Assembly (NCBI RefSeq): GCF_002077945.1 | Contig: NZ_LVYD01000054.1 | Coordinates: forward strand, 111,213-175,212 | DNA from: Niastella vici | Lineage (GTDB): Bacteria > Bacteroidota > Bacteroidia > Chitinophagales > Chitinophagaceae | Direction: 5' to 3' | Length of the DNA stretch: 64,000 bases | Part shown: positions 53,414-61,672 of the stretch, piece after piece | Layout: each line of letters starts with the position of its first letter | Numbering within the stretch: the stretch's first letter is position 1 | Position numbers and translations under genes: made by a program | Notes under the pieces: model-generated | Database searches by the model: none | Seen by the model: only the letters and a program-made list of their open reading frames with translations | Told to the model about the DNA's origin: nothing

Positions 53414-55681
53414 TCAGTCCGGATATAACTGACTTTGTGGCACCAGTTCTTTTGGCAGGGAGGCGCTTTGCCAGAAGAGGTATAAAGAAGAGCGGTCGTC
53501 GTTGTTGAAGTATTCCAGTTTTATGCGGTATTTTTTTCCCGCTTCCAGGGCAATGGGGTCTGCGGTATAGGTGGTGGTATAATGTTCCTGCCAGTGGTCG
53601 ATGAGCAATTTATCATTGATCCACAACCGAACACCGCCGCCTACTTCGGTGAAGAAGATATAGTTCTCGGTAAACTGGGGTTGAACCGATCCGGTAAAGC
53701 GGATGCTGTACCGCGTGTCCTTTATTTTATAATGCACGCCAGTGGCCAGTCCCGGCAGGGGGAGTAACCATTCGGGAAAACTGATGAGGGGATCGATGCG
53801 CGTTTCCGCCGAATCATCAAACGCATTCCCATTATAATACACGCCGGTTAATCCTTCACCGCTGCCCCACGCTGCCGGCGCAAAAGACGTTATGTTGCTT
53901 TTGCCGTGGTGCGTGAGCTCATAGGCGGGTCCTTTTACCGGTTGCACGCGGATCACTTCTTCCTTCCCGGCATCGGGCGAAAATATCATAGCGCCCTGAA
54001 TATCGCATTGCACTACATCCAGCGATTTCACGCCATTGTTGCTGGCATTCAGCACGGCCCCTTTGGCGCCGCCTTTGATGATGCAGTTCCGCAGCAAAAC
54101 AGGCCGCGCGCCTTTACCCGGGCCTTCCACCATACGGAAAGGATACGGCACCTGATTGGCCCCATCGAGTGTCAGGTGCTCGATGCGCACGCCGTTCTCG
54201 GCACTGGCCGCATGGTCTTCAAACACGCTGTTGTAGATAGTGCCGCCGTTGTAAGTATAGTTGTTGGCATAGGCGCCGTGAAATACGCCTATGTTGCAGT
54301 TATAGATAGTAGTTTGTTCCAGCACGTGGTTCTTGCCATTGTTCTGCCAGCTGCGGATGCCGCCATCGCAATTATGCGCGAGGTTGCCTTTAAAGATCCA
54401 GGCCGATTCAATGGGCATTTCTTCCCAGTCGTAAGCGGCGTTGGTGGTTTCCAGTCCGGCCTGCCCTGCTACCACATTGCTGTCGCAACGGTTGTCGTCG
54501 CCCATGCTCAGCATAAAGCCGTTGGTGCCGAAGGTAGGCGCGCCTTTGGTGTCAAACGAGACGGCGCCCTGAAGGAATTTCGCAGCTACCACCAGGTTAT
54601 GCGCCCATACGGTGCGGTGCGAGGCATCGGGCATGTCCCACCAGAAAGGGGTTTCGGTACAATTAAAAGCAATGTTATGCAGCATGGTAATGCCGTTGCT
54701 TACATGGGGTACGTAGGCATGATTGTCGATATCGCGCATTACACAACCGTCGACTATGGAACCATCGCTGCCTTCGTTACAATGATGAAAATGCAGGCCA
54801 TAGCGGCCGGGCACCAGGTCTTTCACGGCGGAGCCACCCTGGTCTTTACGCGGACCTAAATACCGGAAAGCTACCTGTTGAATGGTTTGCGGAACCGTAG
54901 AGCGAATGAAGATGTGCGATTTGCCGGCGGCTGTACCCTCGATGCGGACGTTGCGGGTAAGGTTGCCCACTTCGGCGGTCCAGCGGTTATTGATGAGCGG
55001 ATGCGCCGTAGTAGCTTCATTCAATGTTATGAGATTGCCGCTGATGGCGGTAATGGTGCGCAGGTCTGTATTACGGGCCTCATGAGCGGTAGGCGTTATA
55101 ATGAGCTCATCGCCCGTTTGCCAGCCGCGCGCGTCGTGCACGGTTATTTGGTTGGAACCGGCGGCAATGGCGCTTATGGCGTTTGTCCAGGCAGTCTTCG
55201 GCTGACCGGTCAACAGCAATTGGCCCCGTTGCATTACCCATAAGCCGATATCGCTGGCGAGCATGTCCATACCGCCGCCTTTAAAATTGTCCTCATTGAT
55301 CCCGGTAAAGCGAAGCGCGTGTATAATGGAATGTTTGGCCGATTGCATCAACAGTTGCCCCGTAACCAGCACATTCTTTGTTGATTGAATGGAAACCGAA
55401 TGCATTGGATCGAAGATGAGTTCACCGGCCACCTGCATACCCGCCACACTGGTATTTACATCGGCGATCACGGTATTACCAGCTGCTATTACCGGTGCAT
55501 CGGTTGGGCCTGGTAAGCGGCCACCCCAGGTAGTTGGGTCGCTCCAGTTGCCGCTGCGTACGCTGGAGATGGAGCCGGTGAATGCAGAGGTTGGGCCGCA
55601 GGCAATCACGGGTTTCGGGGGCGGGTTGAAGCTCAACGCCATCCATACAGTATAGAATATTACAAACAGCCAGGGGTGCAT
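53414..55681 (-). CDS. Exported G8-domain / parallel beta-helix / PA14 protein
   Basis: A 755-residue exported protein. A hydrophobic start (HPWLFVIFYTVWMALSF) is a signal peptide or anchor. Residues about 35-125 form a G8 domain (SVRSGNWSDPTTWGGRLPGP, with AGELIFDP), then a CEMIP-like right-handed beta-helix (RYGLHFHHCNEGSDGSIVDG; VSNGITMLHNIAFNCTETPF; GGIRSWQNNGKNHVLEQTTI). The C-terminal 140 residues (about 610-755) are a PA14 carbohydrate-binding domain (LTGVYYNGNAFDDSAETRID; GVRLWINDKLLIDHWQEHYT). The layout suggests binding or cleavage of an extracellular polysaccharide. Catalytic residues cannot be assigned. Confidence 0.85.
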   Translation of the reverse strand: MHPWLFVIFYTVWMALSFNPPPKPVIACGPTSAFTGSISSVRSGNWSDPTTWGGRLPGPTDAPVIAAGNTVIADVNTSVAGMQVAGELIFDPMHSVSIQSTKNVLVTGQLLMQSAKHSIIHALRFTGINEDNFKGGGMDMLASDIGLWVMQRGQLLLTGQPKTAWTNAISAIAAGSNQITVHDARGWQTGDELIITPTAHEARNTDLRTITAISGNLITLNEATTAHPLINNRWTAEVGNLTRNVRIEGTAAGKSHIFIRSTVPQTIQQVAFRYLGPRKDQGGSAVKDLVPGRYGLHFHHCNEGSDGSIVDGCVMRDIDNHAYVPHVSNGITMLHNIAFNCTETPFWWDMPDASHRTVWAHNLVVAAKFLQGAVSFDTKGAPTFGTNGFMLSMGDDNRCDSNVVAGQAGLETTNAAYDWEEMPIESAWIFKGNLAHNCDGGIRSWQNNGKNHVLEQTTIYNCNIGVFHGAYANNYTYNGGTIYNSVFEDHAASAENGVRIEHLTLDGANQVPYPFRMVEGPGKGARPVLLRNCIIKGGAKGAVLNASNNGVKSLDVVQCDIQGAMIFSPDAGKEEVIRVQPVKGPAYELTHHGKSNITSFAPAAWGSGEGLTGVYYNGNAFDDSAETRIDPLISFPEWLLPLPGLATGVHYKIKDTRYSIRFTGSVQPQFTENYIFFTEVGGGVRLWINDKLLIDHWQEHYTTTYTADPIALEAGKKYRIKLEYFNNDDRSSLYLFWQSASLPKELVPQSQLYPD

Positions 55682-55741
55682 ATGAGGTTGTTAGTACAAA
55701 ATTACCCTTTTATGAGAAAAGACTTCGTTAATCATAAAGCC

Positions 55742-55810
55742 GTTACCGGTTACTGGTTGCCGGTTTCCCGTTTCCAGGCCCTGGTAACTGGCACCTGGTA
55801 ACCGGTAACT
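55742..55810. repeat. ACCGGT-type inverted repeats upstream of the esterase gene
   Basis: GTTACCGGTTACTGGTTGCC, then CCTGGTAACTGGCACCTGG and TAACCGGTAACT: several overlapping direct and inverted copies of a GGTAACCGG-like word. The same family recurs at 56813-56859, so repeats flank the esterase gene. Confidence 0.7.
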
Positions 55811-55886
55811 TCACCCTTTAAAAATACAGCCTCACCCTGTTTTACCAGAATATACACTCGTTCCCCATGCAACTTTGGGAAAAAAC

Positions 55887-56810
55887 ATGAAACAACTTAT
55901 CGTGTACCTGGTTCTGACGCTTTTGACGTTCCCTGCCACCAGTTGCCGCAAAACAGACACTCCACCCATTACCGTTTTTCATTTTTACGACACCCTGGCC
56001 GTAGATGGCTATTCGCGGAGTTGTTTAATAAACCTGCCCCCCAATTATAACGACAATCCCCATTTCGCGTTGGTGATCGCGTTGCATGGCACGGCAGGCA
56101 GTGCCGCACAAATGGAGACGGATTACAAGCTGACCAACAAATCGAACAGTGCGGGTTTTATTATTGTGTATCCCGAGGGTGTGCCCAGTGATGGACTGTT
56201 GGGCATCCGCACCTGGAATGCCGGCAGTTGTTGCGACTTTGCGATGCAGCACAATATTGATGATGTGAAATTCATAAAGCTGTTGATCCAGAAGTTGACG
56301 GCTAACTACAAGATCGATCGCAAAAGGATCTATGTTACGGGTATGAGCAATGGCGCGATGATGGCATACCGGTTGGGTTGTGAGTTGAGCGACCAGCTGG
56401 CGGCGATTGCCCCAGTAAGCGGTACGTTGATGACTACGGCGCCTTGTGAGCCCGCCCGAAAAATGCCGGTGCTGCATATCCATTCGGCTATGGATACCAA
56501 AGTACCCTTTGCCGGCGGGGTTGGGCTGGCCGGTTATTATTTCCACCCCGTTGATTCCACCTTGCGGGTATGGGCAGGCATCGATGGCTGCGCCGCCACG
56601 CCGCAGGTAGTAACTGACACCGCCCTGTATACGCAAACACAATATGTTAATTGCAGTAATAACACAACGGTACAGTTATATCTTACCAAAGATGGTGGCC
56701 ATTCCTGGCCCGGCGGGTTGCCCGCAAGGCCGGCAGCAGATGCGCCATCGAATGCTTTTGACGCCACTGATTTAATTTGGGAGTTCTTCAAAAAATATGA
56801 GTTGCCGTGA
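55887..56810 (+). CDS. PHB depolymerase-family (LpqC-like) esterase lipoprotein
   Basis: A 307-residue serine esterase of the poly(3-hydroxybutyrate) depolymerase / feruloyl esterase (Esterase_PHB) family. The ATG at 55887 (MKQLIVYLVLTLLTFPATSC) gives a lipoprotein signal with Cys20. Conserved elements are IALHGTAGSAAQMETDY, FIIVYPEGV, TWNAGSCC, the nucleophile YVTGMSNGAMMAYRLGCEL, the acid in HIHSAMDTKVPF, and the histidine in KDGGHSWPGG. It is periplasmic or surface-exposed; likely substrates are plant-cell-wall feruloyl or acetyl esters. ACCGGT-type repeats flank it on both sides. No operon partner. Confidence 0.9.
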   Translation: MKQLIVYLVLTLLTFPATSCRKTDTPPITVFHFYDTLAVDGYSRSCLINLPPNYNDNPHFALVIALHGTAGSAAQMETDYKLTNKSNSAGFIIVYPEGVPSDGLLGIRTWNAGSCCDFAMQHNIDDVKFIKLLIQKLTANYKIDRKRIYVTGMSNGAMMAYRLGCELSDQLAAIAPVSGTLMTTAPCEPARKMPVLHIHSAMDTKVPFAGGVGLAGYYFHPVDSTLRVWAGIDGCAATPQVVTDTALYTQTQYVNCSNNTTVQLYLTKDGGHSWPGGLPARPAADAPSNAFDATDLIWEFFKKYELP

Positions 56811-56812
56811 TC

Positions 56813-56859
56813 AGTTACCGGTTACCAGTTGCCGGGTACCGGTAACTGGTAACCGGTAT
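56813..56859. repeat. ACCGGT-type inverted repeats downstream of the esterase gene
   Basis: AGTTACCGGTTACCAGTTGCC and GGGTACCGGTAACTGGTAACC form near-perfect inverted repeats beginning two bases after the stop codon. It could act as a weak terminator; no T-run follows. Confidence 0.7.
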
Positions 56860-57221
56860 CTGTTCTATAAATTTGCTATTGAAACAAGATACCTGCAAGT
56901 GTCCTTCTGGTGCCCATTACAACCAAATTTCGCCGTTTTGGCAAAATGTCAAAAATTACATTATTAATTTACAGCCCGGTACATAGAGTTCAAATAAATA
57001 TTAAATCGTTATGTAAGAGTGTACTTAAATTTACTTCACAGAAACGGCCAGAGACAACACAGCAAGAACGCTAACGGTGATATTTAGTCTTTTCGTGGTC
57101 CATGATACAACCTTAACTTTTTGACAATGTAGTACCAGCTATCAACAACAAGCAAGTGAGCCTGTCTGTTGTTGAAAGGGAATGTTATAACCACATCTGT
57201 TCATAAACCTTTACCTAATTT
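56860..57221. other. Intergenic region before the first AraC-type gene
   Basis: About 360 bp with no supported gene, repeat or hairpin terminator. It is AT-rich and presumably carries the promoter for 57222. Confidence 0.4.
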
Positions 57222-57641
57222 ATGGAAAAGAGAATGATAAATCTTGCCCCCGCCGATCTGAAGAAAGTAAAAAGAGCAAGCGATATTATTTGTGAAGAAT
57301 TAGAGAATAATTTAACCGTCACCTACATTGCCCGGAAGGTAGGTCTGGAACCACGCCGCCTGTGCAGATATTACCGGAAGGTGTATCATATGAGCATCAG
57401 GACGAGTATCATGGAATTAAAGGGCGCTGAGGCCTGCCAGATACTGCTACGCAACAAACAATCCTTCACCGACACTGCCCATGAGCTGGGTTACGCCACG
57501 TACCAGGGCTTTGCACGTATGTTTAAGAATTATACCGGTCTATGCCCTTCCCACTGGCTGGCCTGGCATTTAGCGGTACCCCGCTTTTTCCCCTGGATCT
57601 TCAAACACATGTTCCCCGAAGAAGGTGTAAACCCTCAATAG
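57222..57641 (+). CDS. Stand-alone AraC-type DNA-binding domain protein
   Basis: A 139-residue protein consisting of little more than the AraC double helix-turn-helix: the first HTH is NNLTVTYIARKVGLEPRRLC (residues about 30-50), the second is SFTDTAHELGYATYQGFARM followed by FKNYTGLCPSHW (about 84-115). The connecting helix is present (MELKGAEACQILL). There is no sensor domain, so any signal must come from a partner protein or from abundance. The C-terminus (FFPWIFKHMFPEEGVNPQ) is hydrophobic and not part of the family. A similar short gene follows 340 bp downstream. Confidence 0.85.
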   Translation: MEKRMINLAPADLKKVKRASDIICEELENNLTVTYIARKVGLEPRRLCRYYRKVYHMSIRTSIMELKGAEACQILLRNKQSFTDTAHELGYATYQGFARMFKNYTGLCPSHWLAWHLAVPRFFPWIFKHMFPEEGVNPQ

Positions 57642-57982
57642 TTATACACTACAAGCTCTACCCGCCATTGCTATTTGCGGTATACGACACCGTTTTAGCA
57701 AAAACCTTTATTAGCTGCCAAAATAAATTCCCGATCGTGATAAAGGCGTTGCAAAAGATTCGTGTTTTTATAAAAGCGGGCAAATTATGACTTTGGTTAA
57801 TCATCAACCTTCGCTATTAAGCATCATTACCTTCTATAAGAATCCAACCCGGCATGTGATCATTAAGGCACCCAACATGACATCAATTGAACTAGTGTCA
57901 TTAGACAGTTTTTGAATTTTCGAACGTGTAATATCGAAAAGCATAGGAAGTATTATTATTTCACAGCTCAACCTTATCCACT
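57642..57982. other. Intergenic region between two AraC-type genes
   Basis: About 340 bp. One frame is open through 57542-57790 but overlaps the upstream gene out of frame and looks random. I see no repeat or RNA feature. Confidence 0.4.
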
Positions 57983-58336
57983 ATGCAACTGAAAGAGTTA
58001 GATCTGCAAACGGCACGAGAAATCAAAGCCTTTCTTGAAAAGAATTACCGGGATCATTATGATTATGATTCCCTTTGTCAAAAATTTGGAATCAATAAAC
58101 GAAAGTTAAAACTGGCCTTTAAGGAAGTGACCAAGGAGAATATTCATGCTTTCATTAGTAAAATAAGGATACAGCGAGCCATGTATCTTCTTAAAACATC
58201 AGACATGACCATTGAAAACATTGCGTCGAAGGTCGGACTCGAAAAGAGTAATCTTAATATACAGTTTAAAAAATACACCGGGGATACACCTGCCCGGTGG
58301 AGAAGAAATCCGGTATCGCTAACAGTTATATCCTGA
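57983..58336 (+). CDS. Second stand-alone AraC-type DNA-binding domain protein
   Basis: A 117-residue protein with the AraC double helix-turn-helix: YDSLCQKFGINKRKLKLAFK (about 28-47), a linking helix (FISKIRIQRAMYLLKTSD), and the second HTH (MTIENIASKVGLEKSNLNIQ, then FKKYTGDTPARWRR). As with its upstream neighbour, no effector domain is present. The two are only distantly similar, so this is not a recent duplication. Both face the AT-rich glycosyltransferase / acyltransferase cluster and are candidate regulators of it, by position only. Confidence 0.85.
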   Translation: MQLKELDLQTAREIKAFLEKNYRDHYDYDSLCQKFGINKRKLKLAFKEVTKENIHAFISKIRIQRAMYLLKTSDMTIENIASKVGLEKSNLNIQFKKYTGDTPARWRRNPVSLTVIS

Positions 58337-58806
58337 AATTTTAAAAAAGTACCGAATCACTTCTTCTTTGTACCAAATCACTTCTTTTCGGGCTGTATCT
58401 TGCATGAGGATTTAACGGTAGCACTAAATTAAATCCTGAAAAAACAAAATGAATGAATGGTTGTAGATAGTTTGGTCAAAAATCACGAACACTTCTCCAA
58501 CCTTCACTATTGCTTCTAGCTCCAGACCCTTGGTTCAAATTGTTCACCTGAAACTTTATCCAGTTATGATTACGAACATCTTCATTAATCCGAAGCAACC
58601 GCCTGGCCACTCCATATCAGGCATAATACACAACATTAAATCAGCACGATCACCATTTTCCTGATACGGCATTTCACGTATCGGACCTCTGCAACCAAAA
58701 CCATGTAACAGTATTGTATTGGGCTATGGCATTCCATTACCCAATCGGGTAAATACTGTGATGAAAAAGGAATGTGAATCTTTTAATGATCACAAACGTA
58801 ATTTTT
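58337..58806. other. Intergenic region before the GT2 gene
   Basis: About 470 bp. I see no gene, tRNA, hairpin terminator or repeat that can be supported; possible decayed coding sequence, but no frame is convincing. Confidence 0.35.
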
Positions 58807-59700
58807 ATGCGTACAACAGAAGGGAATATCAATACGCCGATAACGATTCAGGCCGCCCAGACAGAAGCCAATAACGACACCAGTAGTTATATTGAAGAAG
58901 GAACCAGATCAACCGGACAATCTATTCAACGTTTGTCAATTATCATTCCTGCTTATAACGAAGAAAAGACCATTTCATTGATACTGGACCGTATCAATGA
59001 AGTGAAGCTGATCAGGAATATAGAGAAGGAAGTGATCATAGTGAACGATTGTTCAAAGGATAATACAGAAGCTGCAATACAGCGCTATATGAGTGACACC
59101 CCTAACCTTACCATTAACTACTTCAAATATATAAAGCACGATGTAAACCAGGGAAAGGGTGCGGCCATCCATACAGGTATAGCCCAGGCAACCGGCGATT
59201 ACCTGTTGGTACAGGATGCCGACCTTGAATATGACCCGGGGGAATACAATACACTCTTAAAACCAATTGTATTGGCCTCGGCTGATGTGGTATACGGCTC
59301 AAGATTTATGGGGGGAAATCCTCACCGCATCCTGTTCTTCTGGCATTCGATCGGCAACCGTGTGCTTACCTTTCTTAGCAACATGATGAGCAACTTAAAC
59401 CTGACCGACATGGAAACCGGTTACAAGGTATTCCGTACGGCTATTATACAACGCATTTATCTGCACGAGAAACGCTTTGGCTTCGAACCCGAAGTAACGC
59501 AAAAAGTCTCCATGATCCCTGGCATCCGGATCTATGAAGTGGGGATCAGCTATTATGGAAGAACATTTGCTGAAGGAAAGAAGATTGGATGGAAGGATGG
59601 CTTTAGGGCGATCTATTGTATAGCGAAGTATGGGTTGTTTAATAATCAGCTATTCCGCAAACCATCAGAAATAAAAGCACCTGCACAAACAGTTGGATAG
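58807..59700 (+). CDS. Family 2 glycosyltransferase, polyprenyl-phosphate type
   Basis: A 297-residue GT-A-fold enzyme. The ATG at 58807 (MRTTEGNINT) is preferred; GTG (58774) and ATG (58786) upstream are possible. After a polar 40-residue tail come LSIIIPAYNEEKTI (residues 43-56), the VNDCSKDN loop (79-86), the HDVNQGKGAAIHTGIAQATG motif and the metal-binding QDADLEYDPGEY. TDMETGYKVFRTAIIQRIYL and GFEPEVTQKV are typical of GT2 enzymes that act on polyprenyl phosphate. No C-terminal membrane helices. It opens an AT-rich group of surface-polymer genes. Confidence 0.9.
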   Translation: MRTTEGNINTPITIQAAQTEANNDTSSYIEEGTRSTGQSIQRLSIIIPAYNEEKTISLILDRINEVKLIRNIEKEVIIVNDCSKDNTEAAIQRYMSDTPNLTINYFKYIKHDVNQGKGAAIHTGIAQATGDYLLVQDADLEYDPGEYNTLLKPIVLASADVVYGSRFMGGNPHRILFFWHSIGNRVLTFLSNMMSNLNLTDMETGYKVFRTAIIQRIYLHEKRFGFEPEVTQKVSMIPGIRIYEVGISYYGRTFAEGKKIGWKDGFRAIYCIAKYGLFNNQLFRKPSEIKAPAQTVG

Positions 59701-59758
59701 TATTCAATAAAAATGATTGTTCTCATTTTACGATTCTCACAATTTAAATTGATTAGCA

Positions 59759-60220
59759 ATGATCAAGCGTACAACTATCATCGAAATAGTCACAGTACTT
59801 AATATAATATTGTTCCTCTACACCGGCATTGCCAAGATTATGGATTATAGTGTTTTTAAAGAGCAACTGGCGGATTCGCCAATACTTTCATGGGCCGCTA
59901 AACCAATCGCCATATTCCTACCCATTGTAGAATTTGCCATAGTACTAATGCTTGCTATTCCTAGGTGGCGATTGAAAGGGCTGTATGCTTCTTTTGGAAT
60001 CATGACACTATTCACTGCTTATATTATTGCCATGTTTATTGTTGCGCCGGAAATGCCTTGTAGTTGTGGAGGAATTATCGAATTGCTTTCGTGGAAACAA
60101 CACATTGTGTTCAACAGTGCATTTATTATACTTAATATGGGGGCCATCATTTTCCTTAAAAAGGAAAAAAAAGAACAACAAAAAGGATGGAATAAAGAGA
60201 TTAAATATGTTATTTCTTAA
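59759..60220 (+). CDS. MauE/DoxX-like membrane redox protein
   Basis: A 153-residue four-helix membrane protein (IIEIVTVLNIILFLYTGIAK; PIAIFLPIVEFAIVLMLAIP; LYASFGIMTLFTAYIIAMFI; HIVFNSAFIILNMGAIIFL). The conserved Cys pair is Cys101/Cys103 in EMPCSCGGIIELLSW, placed after the third helix, the hallmark of the Bacteroidota MauE-like group linked to thioredoxin-like proteins and periplasmic disulfide exchange. A thioredoxin-like lipoprotein is found 3 kb downstream in the same cluster. The basic C-terminus (KKEKKEQQKGWNKEIK) is cytoplasmic. Confidence 0.8.
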   Translation: MIKRTTIIEIVTVLNIILFLYTGIAKIMDYSVFKEQLADSPILSWAAKPIAIFLPIVEFAIVLMLAIPRWRLKGLYASFGIMTLFTAYIIAMFIVAPEMPCSCGGIIELLSWKQHIVFNSAFIILNMGAIIFLKKEKKEQQKGWNKEIKYVIS

Positions 60221-60436
60221 GGATAAAGAATATTCAACTTATTGAACAAAACACAATCTGTTTATCTATGAGTAAAGAACCTATTGACAGATAATTAAAG
60301 TTGTTCAAATCTTTAAGGCATTACATCTAAACGAAACAACGTATACTAAAGCCAGAAGCCTGCCTAGAAAGATGAGCATATAATCAGCTTAATGAGTTGA
60401 AACTTATTTAAAGAGACATTTTTATTGAAATATAAA

Positions 60437-61564
60437 ATGAAATTACACTCCATTCAATTTTTACGAGCCGTTGCAGCTATACTTGTTGTATATACTCACT
60501 CTATAGGTATGCAAGCAAACTTCTCAAATTCTTCACAACAGTCATTCTTTTATTTGAGGAATTTTGGTTGTATTGGAGTTGATCTATTTTTTGTGATATC
60601 CGGATTCATCATAACATTAATAGCTAATAATTATACAGGAACCTCACAAGGTTTACTTTTTTTGAAAAAACGCTTCATGCGCATTAATCCCATTTATTAT
60701 ATTGCCAGCCTCCTTTATTTAGGCGTTCTTGCAGTACAAATTTGGGCAACAAATAAATCGTTCTATTTGCCACTAGGCAGTATACTAAATTCACTTTCGG
60801 ATACAATAATGATATTCCCGGTTTCCGGTGATATGAGCGTGTACTCTCCGCTGTTACTGCTTGGCTGGACTTTATGTTTTGAATGGTTTTTTTATATTAT
60901 CTTCTTTACATTAGTAATCTTCAATACAAGGAATAAAGTAATATTCTTAATATTAGCAATGACATTGCTCACAGTATTGGGCTACATAATTAAGCCATCC
61001 GACTTTCGTCTTATATTCGTTACTAATCCCATTATACTTGAATTTTTATTAGGCATCATTATTTGCTGGATTTATCTAAATACAAAAACAATATCAGTCC
61101 CAATAGCCGCAACATGCTTATTGCTGGGCCTCGGATGTTACATCTACTTAATTTTTTATGGTTATGGCGACGTATATCATTATAAAAATGTCTTAAGCGG
61201 ACAATTAAGCATGAAAAGATTTCTAATTTGGGGGATTCCAAGTTGCCTTATAGTAGCAGGATCTATTTTTTTGGAAAGAAATGGCAAAGGTAATTGGATA
61301 TGGAAAAATAAATGGATGCAATTAAGTGGAGATGCATCTTATTCAATTTACTTGAGCCATCTTATAGTATTCGAGCTGTTTAACATATTATTCAAGAAAA
61401 ATGGGTCTTTCTTACCCGCTGATATGAATATCATTCTTGTATTATCAGTATCACTTTTAATGGGACTTGGATTCTATAAAATAATTGAAAAACCTTTACT
61501 TCAATATATTAATAAAATACCAATAGAAAAACAGCCCCCCCTTACGATTCCTTCAGTTACTTAA
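60437..61564 (+). CDS. Acyltransferase 3 (OafA/YrhL-type) membrane protein
   Basis: A 375-residue integral-membrane O-acyltransferase with about ten helices. The ATG at 60437 (MKLHSIQFLRAVAAILVVYT) is chosen over an upstream TTG. Family hallmarks are LRAVAAILVVYTHS with its conserved His (residues 9-22), GVDLFFVISGFIIT (about 49-62) and FMRINPIYYIAS, where an Arg follows the second helix as in all members. It adds acetyl or another acyl group to an extracellular polysaccharide or lipid, fitting the neighbouring glycosyltransferases. Codon use is very AT-rich. Confidence 0.92.
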   Translation: MKLHSIQFLRAVAAILVVYTHSIGMQANFSNSSQQSFFYLRNFGCIGVDLFFVISGFIITLIANNYTGTSQGLLFLKKRFMRINPIYYIASLLYLGVLAVQIWATNKSFYLPLGSILNSLSDTIMIFPVSGDMSVYSPLLLLGWTLCFEWFFYIIFFTLVIFNTRNKVIFLILAMTLLTVLGYIIKPSDFRLIFVTNPIILEFLLGIIICWIYLNTKTISVPIAATCLLLGLGCYIYLIFYGYGDVYHYKNVLSGQLSMKRFLIWGIPSCLIVAGSIFLERNGKGNWIWKNKWMQLSGDASYSIYLSHLIVFELFNILFKKNGSFLPADMNIILVLSVSLLMGLGFYKIIEKPLLQYINKIPIEKQPPLTIPSVT

Positions 61565-61672
61565 ATAAGAATCCGAACTGCAGGCTTATTTCTATGCTTC
61601 CTATAAATATTATTGCATAATAATTAGAAAAATAATAAGTGCAGTATATACAACTCATAAATAACGATTTCA

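Noticed and set aside
53906..54859. A 317-codon plus-strand open frame
   Set aside because: It lies antisense inside the G8/PA14 gene, which has clear domains; the opposite frame shows no motif and starts mid-domain.
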